Origin: Acetispira formosa (nom. nud.)
GTDB taxonomy: Bacteria; Desulfobacterota; Desulfarculia; Adiutricales; Adiutricaceae
Assembly (NCBI GenBank): GCA_023525915.1
Contig: CP026657.1
Coordinates: forward strand, 124,001-188,000
Length of the DNA: 64,000 nucleotides
Reading direction: 5' to 3'
The position numbers and the translations under genes were made by a program. This document shows positions 8,193 to 18,283 of this stretch, in pieces (the first letter of the stretch is position 1; the number at the start of each line of letters is the position of its first letter). The notes under the pieces are model-generated. The model saw nothing but the letters and a program-made list of their open reading frames with translations, was not told the DNA's origin and did not search any database.

Positions 8193-9260
8193 ATGGAACG
8201 CCTGAAAATAATGCTGGTTGACGATAATATCACTAACCTGACTATGGGTAAAAGCGCCCTGGCTCCACACTACGACGTTTTTACCATACCTTCCGGTGAA
8301 AAACTGCTCAAGGTGCTGGAACGGACCACGGCCGATCTGATTCTTTTGGATGTGGAAATGCCGGAGATGGATGGTTATCAGGTCATCCGCATTCTCAAAT
8401 CTTCCCCCGGAACCGCTGATATCCCGGTGATTTTCCTGACCGCCCGCACTGATATGGGCAGTGAACTGGAAGGTTTGTCCTTGGGGGCCATTGACTATAT
8501 CACCAAACCTTTTTCCCCGCCGCTTCTGTTGAAACGGCTTGAGGTGCACCTCCTGGTTGAAGCCCAGCGGCGGCAATTACAGAATTATAACAATAATTTA
8601 CAATGTATGGTCGAGGAAAAGACCCGTGCGGTGCTGGGGCTTCAGCGGGCGGTTTTCGATCTCCTGTCGGAAGTGGTGGAATATCGTGACGACGTGACCG
8701 GCGGGCACATCAGCCGCACCCGCAAATATTTTCTGATTCTTCTCAATGGGCTGGCTGGAGGACGGGTCTATGCGTCCGAGGTGGCTTCATGGGATTTTGA
8801 GCTGATGGTGCTCTCTTCACAGCTTCACGATATAGGCAAGGTGGCCATTCGCGACAGCATCCTGCAAAAACCAGGGCCCCTGACGGCTGAAGAGTTTGAG
8901 GAAATGAAGAAGCATACGGTCTATGGCCCGAAGATCATCGAGAAAATAGAGAAAAATACTTCCGAGCGCAATTTTATCAGCCATGCTAAAAACATGGCCG
9001 CCTCCCACCATGAGAAATGGGACGGCAGCGGCTATCCACTGGGATTGACCGGGCTGGGCATACCCCTGCCGGGACGGCTGATGGCTATTGTGGATGTCTA
9101 TGACGCGCTGATTTCCCGGCGGCCCTACAAAGAGCCGCTTGGCCACGGCCAGGCCGTCAACATCATCCGTTGCGGTTCCGGCAGCCACTTCGATCCGGCC
9201 CTGGTGGAAGTTTTCCTGAATGTGGCCGAGGAAATAAGGGAGGCGGCCGCTACAGAATGA
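8193..9260 (+). CDS. Response regulator with HD-GYP phosphodiesterase output (355 aa)
   Basis: Residues 1-125 are a CheY-like receiver (IMLVDDN, phosphoacceptor D53 in [11 protein letters not shown], Lys in YITKPF). A coiled linker leads to an HD-GYP domain with [14 protein letters not shown] (about 211-215), [11 protein letters not shown] (about 270-280), DVYDAL, RPYK and GSHFDP. All metal and substrate motifs are present, so it should hydrolyse cyclic-di-GMP under phosphorylation control. Its stop overlaps the start of the Cache hybrid kinase (ATGA), which is the likely cognate partner. Its receiver closely resembles the single-domain regulator at 61035. Confidence 0.92.
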   Translation: MERLKIMLVDDNITNLTMGKSALAPHYDVFTIPSGEKLLKVLERTTADLILLDVEMPEMDGYQVIRILKSSPGTADIPVIFLTARTDMGSELEGLSLGAIDYITKPFSPPLLLKRLEVHLLVEAQRRQLQNYNNNLQCMVEEKTRAVLGLQRAVFDLLSEVVEYRDDVTGGHISRTRKYFLILLNGLAGGRVYASEVASWDFELMVLSSQLHDIGKVAIRDSILQKPGPLTAEEFEEMKKHTVYGPKIIEKIEKNTSERNFISHAKNMAASHHEKWDGSGYPLGLTGLGIPLPGRLMAIVDVYDALISRRPYKEPLGHGQAVNIIRCGSGSHFDPALVEVFLNVAEEIREAAATE

Positions 9261-12200
9261 ATTTTTTCAAAGCTAATCCCAAATACAAGCAGCTTCTATT
9301 TGTCGTCATCGCTTTTGTGCTGATGGTCGGGGTCAGTTACTGGAGCGTCAACGGCCTTATCCAGCGGCAGATGCGCATTAACGGCGACGCCATTATGAGT
9401 TCGGCCACGGCCACGGTGCGGTCCCTTCTGGCGGAAACTGAAACTTCCCTGGTCAGCATGGCCTTTGCCACTGAATCAAGGCTGAATGAGGGCAGCAGCC
9501 TGGATGAGATTCTGAACTATTATTATTCCGCCAGCAACTGGTTTTATGGCCGGTCACAGAAGTATTTCGCTTTCAACGGCATTTATGGGGTAATCAACGG
9601 CGTCTATCTGGACGGGAACCATTGGCAGCCGCCCGCTTCCTATGTGCCCAGCGAACGCCCCTGGTATATTGGGGCCGTGGCCGTACCGGGTGAAATTTTT
9701 TACACCGACCCATATGTCGACGCCGAGACCGGCAAAGTCATCATTTCTGTCTCCAAAGTTGTCTTTAACCACGAAGGTTATGAAAGCGGCGTTATTTCCA
9801 TTGATTTTGACATGACCGCCGTATCCGATTATATCCGTACCTTGAATGTGGCCGGCGGCGGCTACGGCCTTCTGCTCAACGAACGGCTGGAAATAGTCGG
9901 GCACCAGAATCCCGGGCTGGAGAACCGCCCCTTGGCCGCCACTGGTGACGGCTACCAGGAATTGGCTGAAATGATTGCCGAAGGCCGCGAAATATCGGCG
10001 CTGAGCATAAATGATTATGACGGCACCCCCAGTATGGCCTTCCTCTCAAAACTTTTTAACGGCTGGTATATCGGGACCATAACGCCACTGTCGGTCTATT
10101 ATGGGGCGAGCCGGGTCATGGGAGTCAGCCTGGCCCTTTTGGGCCTGATACTTATGACTCTGCTGTGCCTGTTGCTGAGCCGCCTGTACGACGCCAAGGA
10201 AAAAGCCGACGAACGCAACCAGAGCAAATCATCCTTTCTGGCCCGCATGAGCCATGAAATCAGAACGCCCATGAACGCCATAGTGGGCATGGCCGAGCTC
10301 ATCGACCGCGACGCCGACCGCCTGCCGCCCCAGACCCGGGCCCAGGCCCGCAGCATCCGGCAGGCCGGGGCCAACCTTTTGGCCATTATCAATGATATTC
10401 TCGATTTTTCCAAAATAGAATCCGGCCACATGGAGCTGGTGAGCGCGCCATACTATCTGTCGTCACTGATCAATGACGTGGTCAATATTGTCAGGATGCG
10501 GGTGCGGGACAAATCGCTCCTTTTCACCGTCGACATCGCTTCGGCCACGCCCAACCGCCTGGTCGGCGACGAGGTCAGGGTTCGGCAGATTCTTCTGAAC
10601 CTGATGTCCAACGCGGTTAAATATACGGAGAACGGCTGGATCGGCTTCAGTCTGGCCGGGCAGCCCGACGTGGCCGGAGGCCTTGTTCTGACCATTACCG
10701 TCACCGATACCGGCCGGGGCATCAAACCTGAAGACATGGAAAATCTGTTCGGGGATTTCGTTCGCCTGGAGCCCGGCAAAAACAAGCACATTGAAGGCGC
10801 CGGTCTGGGGCTGGCCATCACCCGTTCGCTCTGCCGGGCCATGGGCGGGGAGGTGGCCGCTGAAAGCGTCTACGGCCGGGGCAGCACTTTTACGGTCCGT
10901 CTGCCGCAGTCGGTGGCTTCAGGGGAGGCTTTTGCCAGAGTGGATGATCCCATGGCCAAGGCCGTGCTGCTCTATGAGCCGCGGCAGGTTTATGCCCGGT
11001 CAATCGCGGCCGCCCTGGACGATCTGGGCGTACCCTGCCGCCAGGCCGCCAACCAGTCGGAATTCCTGGAGGCGGCCTCCGGCAGCCCCTGGCTGTTTCT
11101 GTCGGCCCCGGCCTATGAGGGCCTGAGCGGCAGTCTCAAGCGTCTGAATGCCACCGACAGGGTAGTGCTGCTGTCAGACGACGGGGTGGTCAGCCATGAC
11201 GAAGGGCTGCGCGGCATTTACCTGCCGGCCCATGCCCTTTCCATTGCCAACGTGCTCAACAATGTGCCTGACCTGGACGTGCATCTGGGCGGAGCCGGTG
11301 AAAACGTCCTGCGCTTCAAGTTCCCCAGAGCCCGGATTCTTCTGGTCGACGACATTGCCACCAACCTTAGCGTGGCCGAGGGGCTTCTGTTGCCATATGA
11401 AATGCGCCTGGATTTTGCCCAGAGCGGGCTTGAAGCCATTGAACTGGTCAAGGCCAACAGCTATGATCTGGTGTTCATGGATCATATGATGCCAATGATG
11501 GACGGGGTTGAGGCTACACTTAAAATCCGGTCGCTGGACGGCGAGCGGTTCCGTAGGCTGCCGATCATCGCCCTGACCGCCAATGCGGTTTCCGGCATGA
11601 AAGAGATGTTTCTGGCCAACGGCATGAACGATTTCCTGCCCAAACCCATTGAGACCGCCAAAATGAACGCCATGCTGCTGAAGTGGATTTCTCAGGAAAA
11701 GCACGAAAAGCGTGACCGCCGGACTGAAGAGCGCTGTCCGGCTGGTTTGGAATTGTCCATTTCCGGCCTGGATCAGGCCGCCGGGCTGGCCGCCTGCGGC
11801 GGCAATCCCGATATATATCGCCGCACCCTGGAGCTTTACCGCCGCGACGCCGCTGAACGCCTGGGACCGCTTCAGAGCAGTCTGGGCGCGGGAGACCTGA
11901 AATCATTCACCATCTGCGTCCATGCTCTCAAAAGCGCTTCAGCCGGTGTCGGCGCGGCGGGCCTGTCTCAGGCGGCGGCGTCTCTGGAGGCGGCCGGGCG
12001 TTCGGGCGACTGGACCTACCTGAAAGATGCTTCGCCCGCGTTTTTCAACGATTTGAGCATTATGCTGGAGGCTCTGGAGCGGCTGCGGCCTGAAGCGGCC
12101 GGGGTTGCTTCCGGCGATGCCGCCGAGGCGGGCAATGATCTGAACGATGAGCTGCGGCAGTTGCTGCGGCGGCTTGGTCAGGCATTGAAAGATATGGACG

Positions 12201-12346
12201 TGGGTACGGCCGATGTCGTCCTGGCTGAACTTCAGGCCGCCCCGGCCACTTCCGGTCTGGCCGAAAATTTGGGTAAAATTTCTGAAAATATTCTTCTGTT
12301 TGAATATGACGAAGCCGTCAGCCTGATCGATAGCCTCCTGAACTGA
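9257..12346 (+). CDS. Cache-domain hybrid histidine kinase (1029 aa)
   Basis: The ATG at 9257 overlaps the preceding stop by four bases and gives [11 protein letters not shown]. Order: membrane segment (about 13-33); extracytoplasmic dCache-type sensor with the WYIGAV and YTDPYVD motifs; second membrane segment (about 290-312); HisKA with [10 protein letters not shown] (H about 333); HATPase ([23 protein letters not shown]); a degenerate receiver lacking acidic residues; a full receiver (LLVDD, D about 741 in FMDHMMP); an Hpt domain with the His of VHALKSA (about 889); and a helical C-terminal tail. Cache sensors bind small ligands such as amino acids or carboxylates. It probably signals to the HD-GYP regulator encoded just upstream. 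Confidence 0.92.
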   Translation: MNFFKANPKYKQLLFVVIAFVLMVGVSYWSVNGLIQRQMRINGDAIMSSATATVRSLLAETETSLVSMAFATESRLNEGSSLDEILNYYYSASNWFYGRSQKYFAFNGIYGVINGVYLDGNHWQPPASYVPSERPWYIGAVAVPGEIFYTDPYVDAETGKVIISVSKVVFNHEGYESGVISIDFDMTAVSDYIRTLNVAGGGYGLLLNERLEIVGHQNPGLENRPLAATGDGYQELAEMIAEGREISALSINDYDGTPSMAFLSKLFNGWYIGTITPLSVYYGASRVMGVSLALLGLILMTLLCLLLSRLYDAKEKADERNQSKSSFLARMSHEIRTPMNAIVGMAELIDRDADRLPPQTRAQARSIRQAGANLLAIINDILDFSKIESGHMELVSAPYYLSSLINDVVNIVRMRVRDKSLLFTVDIASATPNRLVGDEVRVRQILLNLMSNAVKYTENGWIGFSLAGQPDVAGGLVLTITVTDTGRGIKPEDMENLFGDFVRLEPGKNKHIEGAGLGLAITRSLCRAMGGEVAAESVYGRGSTFTVRLPQSVASGEAFARVDDPMAKAVLLYEPRQVYARSIAAALDDLGVPCRQAANQSEFLEAASGSPWLFLSAPAYEGLSGSLKRLNATDRVVLLSDDGVVSHDEGLRGIYLPAHALSIANVLNNVPDLDVHLGGAGENVLRFKFPRARILLVDDIATNLSVAEGLLLPYEMRLDFAQSGLEAIELVKANSYDLVFMDHMMPMMDGVEATLKIRSLDGERFRRLPIIALTANAVSGMKEMFLANGMNDFLPKPIETAKMNAMLLKWISQEKHEKRDRRTEERCPAGLELSISGLDQAAGLAACGGNPDIYRRTLELYRRDAAERLGPLQSSLGAGDLKSFTICVHALKSASAGVGAAGLSQAAASLEAAGRSGDWTYLKDASPAFFNDLSIMLEALERLRPEAAGVASGDAAEAGNDLNDELRQLLRRLGQALKDMDVGTADVVLAELQAAPATSGLAENLGKISENILLFEYDEAVSLIDSLLN

Positions 12347-12392
12347 ACATCTGGCGGCGGTCTCCCGCTCTTGCGTCATTGTTAATAATTAT

Positions 12393-12661
12393 TGTGTACC
12401 GTAGTATCGTGTATCGCTTAAATTTTAGATACATCCTATAACCCGCCGGGAGCCGGGGATTGTTTTTTGTCCCGTCTCCGTTCCGGGGGTCTTTAGTCAC
12501 GGAGACGGGACAAAAAACAATCCCCGGCTCCCGGCTCCCAGTGGGGCCAGGCGCACTTTCCGGCCCTGGGGGAAGAGACCATGTAGCCGCCGGGCAAAAA
12601 CATTTCTCCTGGCGGCGGTCAACAGTCATTCCGTAGTTTTAAGCGATACACGGTAGTAGGT
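12393..12661. repeat. Composite palindromic repeat with a perfect 36-bp stem
   Basis: The core is a perfect 36-bp stem (12445-12480 with 12500-12535) and a 19-base loop, TTCCGGGGGTCTTTAGTCA. Outer inverted repeats around CGTGTATCGCTTAAA (near 12406) and TTTAAGCGATACACG (near 12638) frame it. Between them a weaker hairpin (GCCGCC/GGCGGC, 12585-12622) carries the ACATTTCTCC..GGCGGTCAAC sequence that recurs at 18205-18226. No T-tract follows the stem. The loop recurs in the hairpins at 18020 and 18141. Confidence 0.75.
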
Positions 12662-12760
12662 TCTAAATCCACCAGCAATGAAGCCGGAGCAGAAACTGTG
12701 CTGGACTTCCGGCGAGTTGACGTTTATCGAAAACTTTAAGAGTTGCATGAAGCTGGATTG

Positions 12761-12998
12761 GTTTTAAGACGATGGGCCGGCTCTTGCAGATAAATTTTGA
12801 AAAGAAAAGAAAAAAATTTTTCCTGAAATTTTCCTGAAACTTGCCTTTTCTTCTTTAAGGACAAATTCCTTTTCATCCCGAATTCCCTCCCAAACCTGAA
12901 CCGGCCGCGCCTGTTCATTTCTTTCAAGTGATAAGTTATTGATTCTAAAGATATTTAATTCCGGTTGCCGTAATTGGGCGATGCGATCGTCTTAAAAC
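12761..12998. repeat. 13-bp inverted repeat framing a non-coding segment
   Basis: GTTTTAAGACGAT (12761-12773) and its exact complement ATCGTCTTAAAAC (12986-12998) enclose about 210 AT-rich bases without an ORF that has a ribosome binding site. It could be a MITE-like relic; no target duplication is evident. Confidence 0.4.
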
Positions 12999-13079
12999 GC
13001 GGCTGGCCGGGTTTTGCCTGAAGCCGGTTGGTTCCATTTTTGCTCTGTATTAAACATGAATCGGTAAATCAGACAGATA

Positions 13080-13202
13080 ATGACAACTACTAACGCCCGT
13101 GCCGCGACGCCTGGAAAAGATTGTGGTTTTCCAGCTCCCGGCCCCGGCTCATCTAACCCATCCGGCCTTTGGGCCGACATTCAGAAAAGGGAGTATAGTT
13201 AA
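13080..13202 (+). CDS. Possible upstream ORF coupled to the BCCT gene (40 aa)
   Basis: ATG at 13080, reading MTTTNARAATPGKDC and ending with a TAA whose last base is the first base of the BCCT start codon (TAATG). The stop-start overlap suggests translational coupling, but no ribosome binding site precedes this ORF and the sequence matches nothing known. Chance is a real alternative. Confidence 0.22.
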   Translation: MTTTNARAATPGKDCGFPAPGPGSSNPSGLWADIQKREYS

Positions 13203-14773
13203 TGAGTGAAGAAGCACGCAAAGAATCCACTGGGCAGCTCAAGGCCGGCGTCAGATGGGACGTGTTCACCCCGGCGATTATCGTTTTTGTGATTGCGGCC
13301 GTGGTTGGCATTGTCGACAATGCCACTCTGACTGACGTTTGCAAAAAACTTTTCAGTTGGTCCCTGGATTCGTTTGGTTGGCTCTACCAGTGGGTGGCCA
13401 TGGCCGGGTTGCTGCTGGTGGGCGTCATCACCTTTTCCAAGCTGGGCAACATCCGGCTGGGCGGCAAGGACGCCAAACCCAAATTCTCGATGATGAGCTG
13501 GTTCGCCATGGCTCTGACCAGCGGCATCGCCGTGGGCATTGTCACCTGGAGCATCAACGAGCCCATTATCTACTACGGCAACGTCTGGGGTGAAATGGCC
13601 CAGACCGGCATTGAGCCCTTCACCCCTGAAGCGGCCCGCTTCGCCATGGGCCGCGTCTTCTACAACTGGACGGCCGTCCCTTACGCCATGTACGCCGCCA
13701 GCGGCGTGCTGGTGGCCTACCTCTACTTCAACAAGAAGGAAAAACTCAACGTCACCTCAACCCTGAAGCCGCTGTTTGGCGAGCGCGTCACCAAAGGCCC
13801 CGTAGCCTCCCTGATTGACACCCTGTCCATGATGGCTATCGGCCTGGGCCTCACCGGCGGCTTGACCATGTGCATTACCCTGGTCATGACCGGCCTGAAG
13901 AGCTACGGCATTGAAGAAAGCCTGTCGCTCTTCGCGATCATTGGGTTGGTGGTTATTTTCCTCTACACCTTCTCCACCTATGTGGGTATTGACCGGGGCA
14001 TCAAATTATTAGGCAACATCAACGCCTGGTTCTACTACGCCCTGATAGTGCTGTTCATGATCACCGGCCCCTTGCTGTTCATGTTTCGCAACGGCACGGC
14101 CGGGTTCGCTGTCTGGCTGGACAGCTTCTTCCTGTGGGGCTTTGATCCCATTGACATCGGCGGCCCGGCCCTGACTCAGTGGTGGACTCTGTTTGACTGG
14201 GCTTTCTGGGTGGCTTACGCCCCGGTCATGGCCATCTTTCTGGCCATTATTTCCTACGGCCGGACCATTCGTGAGTTCATGCTGATCAACTGGGTGCTGC
14301 CGAGCATTTTCAGCCTGATATGGTTCACGGTGTGGGGCAATACGGCTCTGGATATGCAGATCAGCGGCAAGGCCGACCTGGTGGCGGCCATTAACAACGG
14401 CGGAGCGCTGATGGCTCTGTGGGAGTTCCTGCACAATCTGCCCTTTGGTCTGGGGACCATCATCGTGCCCATCAACATCTTTGTGATTGTAGTCTCGTTT
14501 GTGACCAACGCCGACGCGACTCTGACCAACATCGGCTCCATGTGCATGAAGGACGTGCCCATCGGCACCGAGCCTCCGGCCCGCCTGAAAGTGTTGTGGG
14601 GCATAACCATCGGTGTCATCGCCATTGTCATGGCCGCCTTTGGCGGCGGTTCGCAGGGTGTGGACGGGGTCAAGCAGCTGGCCGTGGCCGGCGGGTTCTT
14701 CGTCTTGTTCATCTTTGCCCTGCAGCTGATTTCAGCGGCCAAAGTCTTCTTCAAGGACGAGATTGTTGAATAA
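13202..14773 (+). CDS. BCCT-family betaine/carnitine/choline transporter (523 aa)
   Basis: Twelve hydrophobic segments with the BCCT hallmarks: TSGIAVGIVTWSINEPIIYY in the fourth segment and the Trp-rich eighth segment region QWWTLFDWAFWVAYAPVMAIF. It imports or exchanges trimethylammonium compounds at the inner membrane. The first long stretch of the CaiT/BetP family tail is absent, so it resembles the short transporters found beside MttB-family genes in anaerobes. GGGAG lies nine bases before the ATG. It is followed by the methyltransferase gene after a short hairpin-containing gap, implying one operon that supplies a betaine to the two enzymes downstream. Confidence 0.92.
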   Translation: MSEEARKESTGQLKAGVRWDVFTPAIIVFVIAAVVGIVDNATLTDVCKKLFSWSLDSFGWLYQWVAMAGLLLVGVITFSKLGNIRLGGKDAKPKFSMMSWFAMALTSGIAVGIVTWSINEPIIYYGNVWGEMAQTGIEPFTPEAARFAMGRVFYNWTAVPYAMYAASGVLVAYLYFNKKEKLNVTSTLKPLFGERVTKGPVASLIDTLSMMAIGLGLTGGLTMCITLVMTGLKSYGIEESLSLFAIIGLVVIFLYTFSTYVGIDRGIKLLGNINAWFYYALIVLFMITGPLLFMFRNGTAGFAVWLDSFFLWGFDPIDIGGPALTQWWTLFDWAFWVAYAPVMAIFLAIISYGRTIREFMLINWVLPSIFSLIWFTVWGNTALDMQISGKADLVAAINNGGALMALWEFLHNLPFGLGTIIVPINIFVIVVSFVTNADATLTNIGSMCMKDVPIGTEPPARLKVLWGITIGVIAIVMAAFGGGSQGVDGVKQLAVAGGFFVLFIFALQLISAAKVFFKDEIVE

Positions 14774-14851
14774 TCCAGGCCGCCCTTCTCAATGGCGGGG
14801 AGGCCGCTCAGGCGGCCCCCCGCCCGCGCGACAGCAGAAAGGTTCTCTTCG

Positions 14852-16261
14852 ATGACAAATCAGGATGTTTTAAAAATTCACCAAACCACTATGCGGATTC
14901 TGGAGAAGAAAGGCATGGTCTTCCACCTGCCCGCCGCGGTCGAACTGGCTCAAAAGCACGGCCTCCGGACTGACGGGCAGACGGTATATTTCACTGAAAA
15001 ACAGTTGATGGAGCTCATCGGCCAGGCTCCGTCCAGCTTCTCTTTCCGGGGAACCAATCCTGACAGGGGCGTGGTCGTCGGCCGGGACGGCACTCATCAC
15101 ATTCCCGGCGGCGGCCCCCAGTTTTTCCTGGAAGAGGGCGGTCTGCTTCGAGATGCCGAGATGAAGGACTACGTCCGGCTCTCCAGGCTGTTTCACGCCG
15201 CTGATGAAATTGCCGTCATGGCCGGCATGGTGGTCCAGCCCTCCAACGTGCCGGTGGACGACACTTTGGGGCATGTTATGTTCCAGCTCCTCAGGACCAC
15301 TGACAAACCCTTGCAGGTCATGGCCGGTGACGAGCGGGTCACCCGCATTCTGACGGATATGGTGGCCATTGCCAGCGGCGGCCCGGCCGAACTGGAGAAG
15401 GGGCCCCGCATGATGGTGGTCGCCAACCCCTTGAGTCCGCTGAAAATGGATCATGTGGCCACTTATTTTCTGATGGAGTTTGCCCGCCGCAACCAGGCGG
15501 TCATCGTCGCCCCCTGCGCCATGGCCGGTTCCACCGCGCCCATGACCATGGCCGGAGCTTTTGTTCAGACCAACGCCGAAACCCTGGCCGGTATCGCCCT
15601 GGCCCAGATGGTCCGGCCCGGCGCTCCGGTGGTTTACGGTTTCCTGACCACCGCCGCGGACATGAAAAACGGCAGCATCGCCTGCGGCGCGCCGGAACAG
15701 GCCCTTAGCGCTATCTGGGGCGGGAAGCTGGCCCGTTTCTATGATCTGCCCTGCCGTCTGGGCGGCGGCGGATTGACCGACGCCTATGTGGCCGGCATTC
15801 AGAGCGGCTATGAAGCTATGATGAATCTGTTGACGGCCAGCCAGTCCGGCAGCAGCATTTCCTTCCAATCGGCCGGAGTGCTGGGGTCCTATAACGCCAT
15901 GAACATGGAAAAGGCCGTGAGCGACCTGGAAATCATCGGCATGGTCAAGCGGCTGGAGCGGGGCGTGACGGTTGATGAAAACACGCTGGCCGAAACCATC
16001 ATTGAGCAGGTGGCCCCGGACGGCCAATACCTGACCCACCCCCATACCGTCAAGAACTGCCGCAAGGAGCTGTTCCTGCCGCACCTGAGCTATCGCGGCC
16101 CCATGGTCCGCGACGACCAGTGGCAGGCTGAACGGCGGCGGGTGCTCGACGAGGTCAGGCGGCGTGAAGAGGCCTATCAGGCCCCTGATATTCCGCCGTC
16201 GGTGGTCAAGGAACTGCGGGACTACTTGGCCAAAGAAAACATCACCCCCAGTGACTATTGA
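14852..16261 (+). CDS. MttB-family methyltransferase, non-pyrrolysine type (469 aa)
   Basis: COG5598/MttB family: methyl transfer from a quaternary or tertiary amine to a corrinoid protein. The start at 14852 (MTNQDVLKIHQTTMRIL) is preceded by AGAAAGG; an in-frame ATG 60 bases earlier lacks one. Family features are HHIPGGGPQFF near residue 85, PLQVMAGDE, CAMAGSTAPMT and GGGGLTDAYV. The frame runs uninterrupted with no internal TAG, so it lacks the pyrrolysine of true trimethylamine methyltransferase and belongs with homologues that demethylate glycine betaine, proline betaine, carnitine or similar. No corrinoid protein or activase gene lies in the window, so partners must be elsewhere. The substrate is unproven; its neighbours argue for a betaine. 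Confidence 0.88.
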   Translation: MTNQDVLKIHQTTMRILEKKGMVFHLPAAVELAQKHGLRTDGQTVYFTEKQLMELIGQAPSSFSFRGTNPDRGVVVGRDGTHHIPGGGPQFFLEEGGLLRDAEMKDYVRLSRLFHAADEIAVMAGMVVQPSNVPVDDTLGHVMFQLLRTTDKPLQVMAGDERVTRILTDMVAIASGGPAELEKGPRMMVVANPLSPLKMDHVATYFLMEFARRNQAVIVAPCAMAGSTAPMTMAGAFVQTNAETLAGIALAQMVRPGAPVVYGFLTTAADMKNGSIACGAPEQALSAIWGGKLARFYDLPCRLGGGGLTDAYVAGIQSGYEAMMNLLTASQSGSSISFQSAGVLGSYNAMNMEKAVSDLEIIGMVKRLERGVTVDENTLAETIIEQVAPDGQYLTHPHTVKNCRKELFLPHLSYRGPMVRDDQWQAERRRVLDEVRRREEAYQAPDIPPSVVKELRDYLAKENITPSDY

Positions 16262-16319
16262 TTGTCAACAACCGCCGAAGAGCGCAAAGTTCGGCTGATA
16301 TATTAAAGGAGCAATAAAA

Positions 16320-17927
16320 ATGAAAGTGGTTCTCAATGGCCAGGATCTGACTATCGACCAGTTGGTGGACGTCACCCGTGATTTCGCTGAAGTGGAGATA
16401 TCCCCCGATTGCCGGGCCAACATCATCAAGGTTCGCCAGTGGATAGAAGAAAACTGGATGCATCCCGAGGCCCCTCCGATCTATGGTTTCACCACGGGTT
16501 TGGGCAAACTCAAGGACTGCCGTATCGACACCGAGCAGAGCGACGCCTTTCAGCTGAACGTCATAAAATCCCACAGCGGCCAGTTCGGCGATCCCCTGCC
16601 GGAGGATGTGGTGCGGGCGGCCATGCTGGTGCGGGTCAACCTGTTCTGCCGGGGCGTGTGCGGCCTGCGGATGGAAACTGTGGATCGCCTCCTGGAAATG
16701 GTCAACAAACGGGTCCACCCCATCGTGCCCACCTTGGGAACGGTCGGGTGCAGCGGCGATCTGGGCCCCCTGGCTCACATTGTCGGGGCCATGATCGGCC
16801 TTGAAAAAGCCGAGGCCATTTATGAAGGCGTGAGGATGCCGGCCCGCGAAGCCCTGAAGAAAGCCGGGATGAGCGAAACCTTCGCCCTCAAGGCCAAAGA
16901 CGCACTGGCCTTGGTCAATGGCACCACCGTCTTTGCCGCCTATGCCGCCCTGAACTGCCACGACGCCCTGTCCCTGGCCAAAATGGCCGACATCACCGGG
17001 GCGCTTTCACTGGAAGCCATGCGCGGGGAGTTCAACGCCTTTGATAACCGCTATCAGGTGGTGGGCAATCATCCGGGACAGGCCACGGCCGCCTCCAATG
17101 TGCTGCAACTGACCAAGGGCAGCACCCGCTGTACCGAGGATTCCCGCAAAGTTCACCTGAAGAACGACATCACTCACAGCGAATACAAGCCGCGCATTCA
17201 GGACATCCTTTCCCTGCGCTGCATTCCCCAGGTTCACGGCGCGGTGCGCGACAATCTGGACTATGCCTGGGACATCATCAGCCGTGAACTCAACGCGGTC
17301 ACCGACAACCCCCTGGTCTTCTGGAACGACAAGGGCGGGCTGGATTTCGTCAGCGGCGGCAATTCCCACGGCGAACCCATCGGCTTTGCCATGGATATCC
17401 TGTGCATGTCCATGGCCGAACTGGGCAACATCTCCGAACGGCGAATCTTTGCCCTCAACGACCCCTGCATCAGCTACGGCATTCCGCCCATGCAGGCCGG
17501 TGAACCTATCGGGCTGAACTGCGGCTACGCGGTTATCGCCACCGGCGCGGCGGCCCTCACGTCTGAAAACAAGACCTTGTGCTTCCCTTCGACGGCCGAT
17601 AACGTGACCACCAAGAGCAGCCAGGAAGACCACGTCAGCATGTCGCCCTGGGCGGCCCGCAAATGCCGCCACGTCATGAATAATCTGGAGAAGATTCTGG
17701 GCATTGAGACCCTCATTGCCAGCCAGGCCATTCATCTGACCGAGAAGGAACTGCCGGGCTTCCATTTGGGCACGGGCACCGGCGCGGTGCTGGAGCGTAT
17801 TCGCAAAGACTTCCCCGGCACGGATAAAGATGAATACATGCCCGATCAGTCCGGGGCCTGCATCAATCTGGTGGAAAAGCGGGAACTGCTCAAGGCCGCT
17901 GAAGGCGCGGTCGGGGCGCTGAAATAG
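16320..17927 (+). CDS. Histidine-ammonia-lyase-like enzyme, divergent active site (535 aa)
   Basis: Aromatic amino acid lyase (HAL/PAL) fold. Conserved catalytic positions include Y55 (IYGFTTGLGKL), H85, N200 (LVNGTT), R300 (SLRC) and E436 (SQEDHVSM). Three changes stand out. The cofactor tripeptide Ala-Ser-Gly is Cys-Ser-Gly (144-146, GCSGDLGPLAH). The Tyr of QDPYSLR is Leu (297). The Phe of GGNFHAEP is Ser (349). These sit around the amine and the cofactor, so it is probably not a plain histidine ammonia-lyase. Together with a betaine transporter and an MttB homologue, an ergothionase-type reaction (elimination of trimethylamine from a histidine betaine) is an attractive inference. AAAGGAG precedes the ATG, and it is the last gene of its operon. 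Confidence 0.88.
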   Translation: MKVVLNGQDLTIDQLVDVTRDFAEVEISPDCRANIIKVRQWIEENWMHPEAPPIYGFTTGLGKLKDCRIDTEQSDAFQLNVIKSHSGQFGDPLPEDVVRAAMLVRVNLFCRGVCGLRMETVDRLLEMVNKRVHPIVPTLGTVGCSGDLGPLAHIVGAMIGLEKAEAIYEGVRMPAREALKKAGMSETFALKAKDALALVNGTTVFAAYAALNCHDALSLAKMADITGALSLEAMRGEFNAFDNRYQVVGNHPGQATAASNVLQLTKGSTRCTEDSRKVHLKNDITHSEYKPRIQDILSLRCIPQVHGAVRDNLDYAWDIISRELNAVTDNPLVFWNDKGGLDFVSGGNSHGEPIGFAMDILCMSMAELGNISERRIFALNDPCISYGIPPMQAGEPIGLNCGYAVIATGAAALTSENKTLCFPSTADNVTTKSSQEDHVSMSPWAARKCRHVMNNLEKILGIETLIASQAIHLTEKELPGFHLGTGTGAVLERIRKDFPGTDKDEYMPDQSGACINLVEKRELLKAAEGAVGALK

Positions 17928-17938
17928 GGAGTTCTCCA

Positions 17939-17966
17939 GGCTCGGCGGCGTTAGCGCCGCCGAGCC
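17939..17966 (+). terminator. GC-rich hairpin after the lyase gene
   Basis: A perfect 12-bp stem, GGCTCGGCGGCG with CGCCGCCGAGCC, and a four-base loop, 12 bases after the lyase stop. There is no T-tract, so it may be a weak or Rho-assisted terminator or an mRNA-stabilising end. Confidence 0.55.
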
Positions 17967-18019
17967 CCTCCCCGGCCTGGTGCCGCGTAATTTTTAAAGT
18001 ATCGGTAAATCATGTGGCC

Positions 18020-18099
18020 GCCGGAAGCCGGAAGTTTTGTCCCGGTTCCGTTCCGGAAGTCTTAGTCACGGAACCGGGACAAAACTTCCGGCTTCCGGC
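18020..18099. repeat. Perfect 31-bp-stem hairpin with shared loop (copy 2)
   Basis: Stem 18020-18050 with 18069-18099, perfectly complementary, and loop TTCCGGAAGTCTTAGTCA. The loop matches that of the 12445-12535 hairpin except for small changes, while most of the stem differs. Confidence 0.8.
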
Positions 18100-18140
18100 T
18101 CCCGCTTGGCGAAAACTATCGGTTGCGGCCGATCAGGCAG

Positions 18141-18220
18141 CCGTCGGGAGAAATGTTTCAGACCGGTTCCGTGACTAAGACTTCCGGAACGGAACCGGTC
18201 TGAAACATTTCTCCCGACGG
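18141..18220. repeat. Perfect 31-bp-stem hairpin, inverted orientation (copy 3)
   Basis: Stem 18141-18171 with 18190-18220, perfect. The loop, TGACTAAGACTTCCGGAA, is the exact reverse complement of the loop of the neighbouring hairpin, so the two form an inverted pair 41 bases apart. Confidence 0.8.
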
Positions 18221-18283
18221 CGGTCAACCGCATGTGCCATATCAAACATCTGGCGTTCGTCGCGCCAACAACCTTCGCGTCAA

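Noticed and set aside
14870..16084. 404-codon open frame on the minus strand
   Set aside because: It lies antisense to the MttB-family gene, has a His/Gly-rich product typical of shadow frames of GC-rich genes, and no ribosome site.
14852..16261. Pyrrolysine-containing trimethylamine methyltransferase
   Set aside because: The frame has no internal TAG, so it is a non-pyrrolysine member of the family.
12393..18220. CRISPR array
   Set aside because: The hairpins share a loop but are few, unevenly spaced and have no repeat-spacer periodicity; no cas genes are present.
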